Assembly (NCBI GenBank): GCA_023206055.1
Contig: CP065366.1
Coordinates: 186,001 to 250,000 of the forward strand
DNA: 64,000 bases
Origin: Vibrio cyclitrophicus
Lineage (GTDB): Bacteria; Pseudomonadota; Gammaproteobacteria; Enterobacterales; Vibrionaceae
Direction of reading: 5' to 3'
The notes under the pieces are model-generated. The model did not search any database. It was given only the letters and a program-made list of their open reading frames with translations, and was not told the DNA's origin. Below are positions 62,575 to 64,000 of the stretch, one piece after another. A program made the position numbers and the translations under genes. The first letter of the stretch is position 1. The number at the start of each line of letters is the position of its first letter.

Positions 62575-63441
62575 TTATTCAATGTTCTGAATTTGCTCAC
62601 GCATCTGTTCGATAAGAACTTTAAGTTCTACGCCCGATGCTGTGATGTCTGTGCTAATAGACTTAGATGCTAGCGTGTTTGATTCACGGTTGAATTCTTG
62701 CATCATGAAGTCAAGCTTACGGCCACAAGCGCCACCTTTCTTCAATACTACGTTCGCTTCTTTCACGTGAGAGTCTAGACGGTCTAGCTCTTCTGCTACG
62801 TCTGACTTCTGCGCGAGTAAGATAAGCTCTTGCTCAACGCGAGAACCTTCAAGTTCAATTTTCGCATCTTCAAATTTGGTAAGAAGACGCTCACGTTGCC
62901 ATTCTAGAATCTCAGGCATACGTGCACGGACTTTCACTACTTCTTCAGTGATCGCATCCAAGCGCTGTACGATGAGCGCCTTCATGTTTTCACCTTCACG
63001 AGCACGAGCGTCAATGAACTCTGCGATTGCATCGTTGAACGCTTCAAGTAGGTCTTTATTAATAGCATCCATGTCTTGCTCTGGCGTTTCCATCACGCCA
63101 GGCCAGTTCATAACTTGGAATGGGTTCAGACGGCTGTCTTCACCTGTCATGGTCATTACTTGGTTAGCAGCATTGATCACTTGCTGAGCCAAACCTTCGT
63201 TAATGCTTAGCTCGCCTTTCGCTGCTGGGTTTGCTTCGAAGCGTAGGTTACATTCAACCTTGCCGCGAGCTAGACGCTTACGGAAACGCTCACGTAAGAT
63301 TGGCTCTAAACCACGGAACTGTTCAGGCATACGGAAGTAAGTTTCTAGGTAGCGTTGGTTTACACTACGGATTTCCCATACTGCTGTACCCCAATCGCCT
63401 TTTACTTCTTTGCGTGCGTACGCGGTCATACTATAAATCAT
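62575..63441 (-). CDS. yicC: YicC-family endoribonuclease
   Basis: The YicC family has been described as endoribonucleases and implicated in decay of small RNAs such as RyhB. The conserved start is MIYSMTAYARKE, then WEIRSVNQRYLE, and the C-terminal DUF1732 part has KLDFMMQEFNRESNTLASKS. I use the ATG at 63441, with AGGA 7 nt upstream, giving 288 residues (E. coli 287). Divergent from rph, as in E. coli. Confidence 0.95.
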   Translation of the reverse strand: MIYSMTAYARKEVKGDWGTAVWEIRSVNQRYLETYFRMPEQFRGLEPILRERFRKRLARGKVECNLRFEANPAAKGELSINEGLAQQVINAANQVMTMTGEDSRLNPFQVMNWPGVMETPEQDMDAINKDLLEAFNDAIAEFIDARAREGENMKALIVQRLDAITEEVVKVRARMPEILEWQRERLLTKFEDAKIELEGSRVEQELILLAQKSDVAEELDRLDSHVKEANVVLKKGGACGRKLDFMMQEFNRESNTLASKSISTDITASGVELKVLIEQMREQIQNIE

Positions 63442-63689
63442 CGAATTTTCCTGTCTTTTATCATTCTGAAAATAACGCGCACGCATAGTATCACGATATG
63501 GTGTGCTCCCGAAGCTTGTCGCTTTTCACTATAAATAGCCTTTCATGATAAATAGCTTTCAACGGTAAATAGATTTGAAAGATAAACTGCTATATAATCT
63601 TGCCCCAATCAAAACTGTCTCACCCCTTTCTTAGGTGATGCACTCTTTCGATAGTAAATCACTTCAGACTGTTAATAAGGTAGATACCA

Positions 63690-64000
63690 ATGCGTCCAAA
63701 TGACCGCGCTGTAGATCAAATTCGTCCAATTAAAATTACTCGTAACTACACAGCTTATGCTGAAGGTTCTGTATTAGTTGAGTTCGGCAACACTAAAGTT
63801 CTATGTAATGCGACGGTAGAAGAAAACGTGCCGCGTTGGTTAAAAGGCCAAGGAAAGGGTTGGGTAACGGCTGAATACGGCATGCTTCCACGTGCAACGC
63901 ACACTCGTAACCGTCGTGAAGCGGCGAGCGGTAAGCAAGGTGGTCGTACGATGGAAATCCAACGTTTGATCGCTCGTAGCTTACGTGCAGTTGTTGACCT
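63690..64000 (+). CDS. rph: RNase PH, N-terminal part (3' end outside window)
   Basis: Phosphorolytic 3'-5' exoribonuclease that trims tRNA and other RNA ends. The frame opens with MRPNDRAVDQIRPIKITRNY and continues past the window end (103 complete codons visible). FGNTKVLCNATVEE, RWLKGQGKGWVTAEYGMLP and the RATHTRNRREAASGKQGGRT region are typical. AAGG lies 9 nt before the ATG. Confidence 0.96.
   Translation, partial: MRPNDRAVDQIRPIKITRNYTAYAEGSVLVEFGNTKVLCNATVEENVPRWLKGQGKGWVTAEYGMLPRATHTRNRREAASGKQGGRTMEIQRLIARSLRAVVD

Overview
The window is ordinary-looking core chromosome of a gammaproteobacterium, almost certainly a Vibrio. The evidence is an eps-type type II secretion operon running without interruption from epsC to epsN, a Vibrio-like Spot 42 RNA behind polA, CsrB-type RNAs, an asmA-pckA-hslO-hslR block beside eps, and protein sequences close to those I know from Vibrio. 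I would guess the splendidus clade, but only from general similarity. Base composition looks even throughout. I see no prophage, integron, transposase, CRISPR array, rRNA or tRNA.

Layout. 1-8715: end of polA, Spot 42 (spf), a small membrane protein, engB, cytochrome c4, a CsrB-like RNA, then methyltransferase-yihI-DUF2489 and hemN with an upstream FNR-like site. 8800-16445 (minus strand): a GGDEF-EAL signalling protein and the nitrogen block glnA-DUF4124-glnL-glnG, with three NtrC boxes and a sigma-54 promoter before glnA and one NtrC box before glnL. 17006-28374: typA, a repeat-rich gap, an ATPase, a DUF2959 lipoprotein, yihY-dtd-yiiD, an AsmA-family protein, pckA, hslO and hslR. 28666-40239: the twelve-gene type II secretion operon. 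40317-47421: a von Willebrand A-domain lipoprotein, cysQ, nudE, nfuA, a ComF-like gene, bioH and a small unknown. 47601-53440: tex, csrB, greB, ompR and envZ. 53518-64000: recG, a tandem-repeat gap, spoT, rpoZ, gmk, a purine riboswitch with its NCS2 permease, psiE, a cold-shock gene, yicC and the start of rph.

How the parts connect. Several global regulators sit here: the carbon-responsive RNA Spot 42, two CsrA-sequestering RNAs, the NtrB/NtrC nitrogen system with its target glnA, the (p)ppGpp enzyme SpoT with rpoZ and gmk, and OmpR/EnvZ. The eps operon builds the outer-membrane secretion machine. A lipoprotein with a metal-binding VWA domain lies convergent to it across a shared terminator.

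No clearly new multi-gene system is visible. The least explained material is non-coding: a roughly 43-bp tandem repeat array with an inverted copy between spoT and recG; dispersed copies of the same core flanking REP-like palindromes after typA, one of which forms the 3' end of an ATPase gene; a long C-rich, G-poor stretch after the cold-shock gene that looks like a Rho loading site; and an unusual hairpin-containing gap between ompR and envZ. The VWA lipoprotein is the most interesting uncharacterised protein. All family calls come from reading motifs and sequences by eye; no database search was run.
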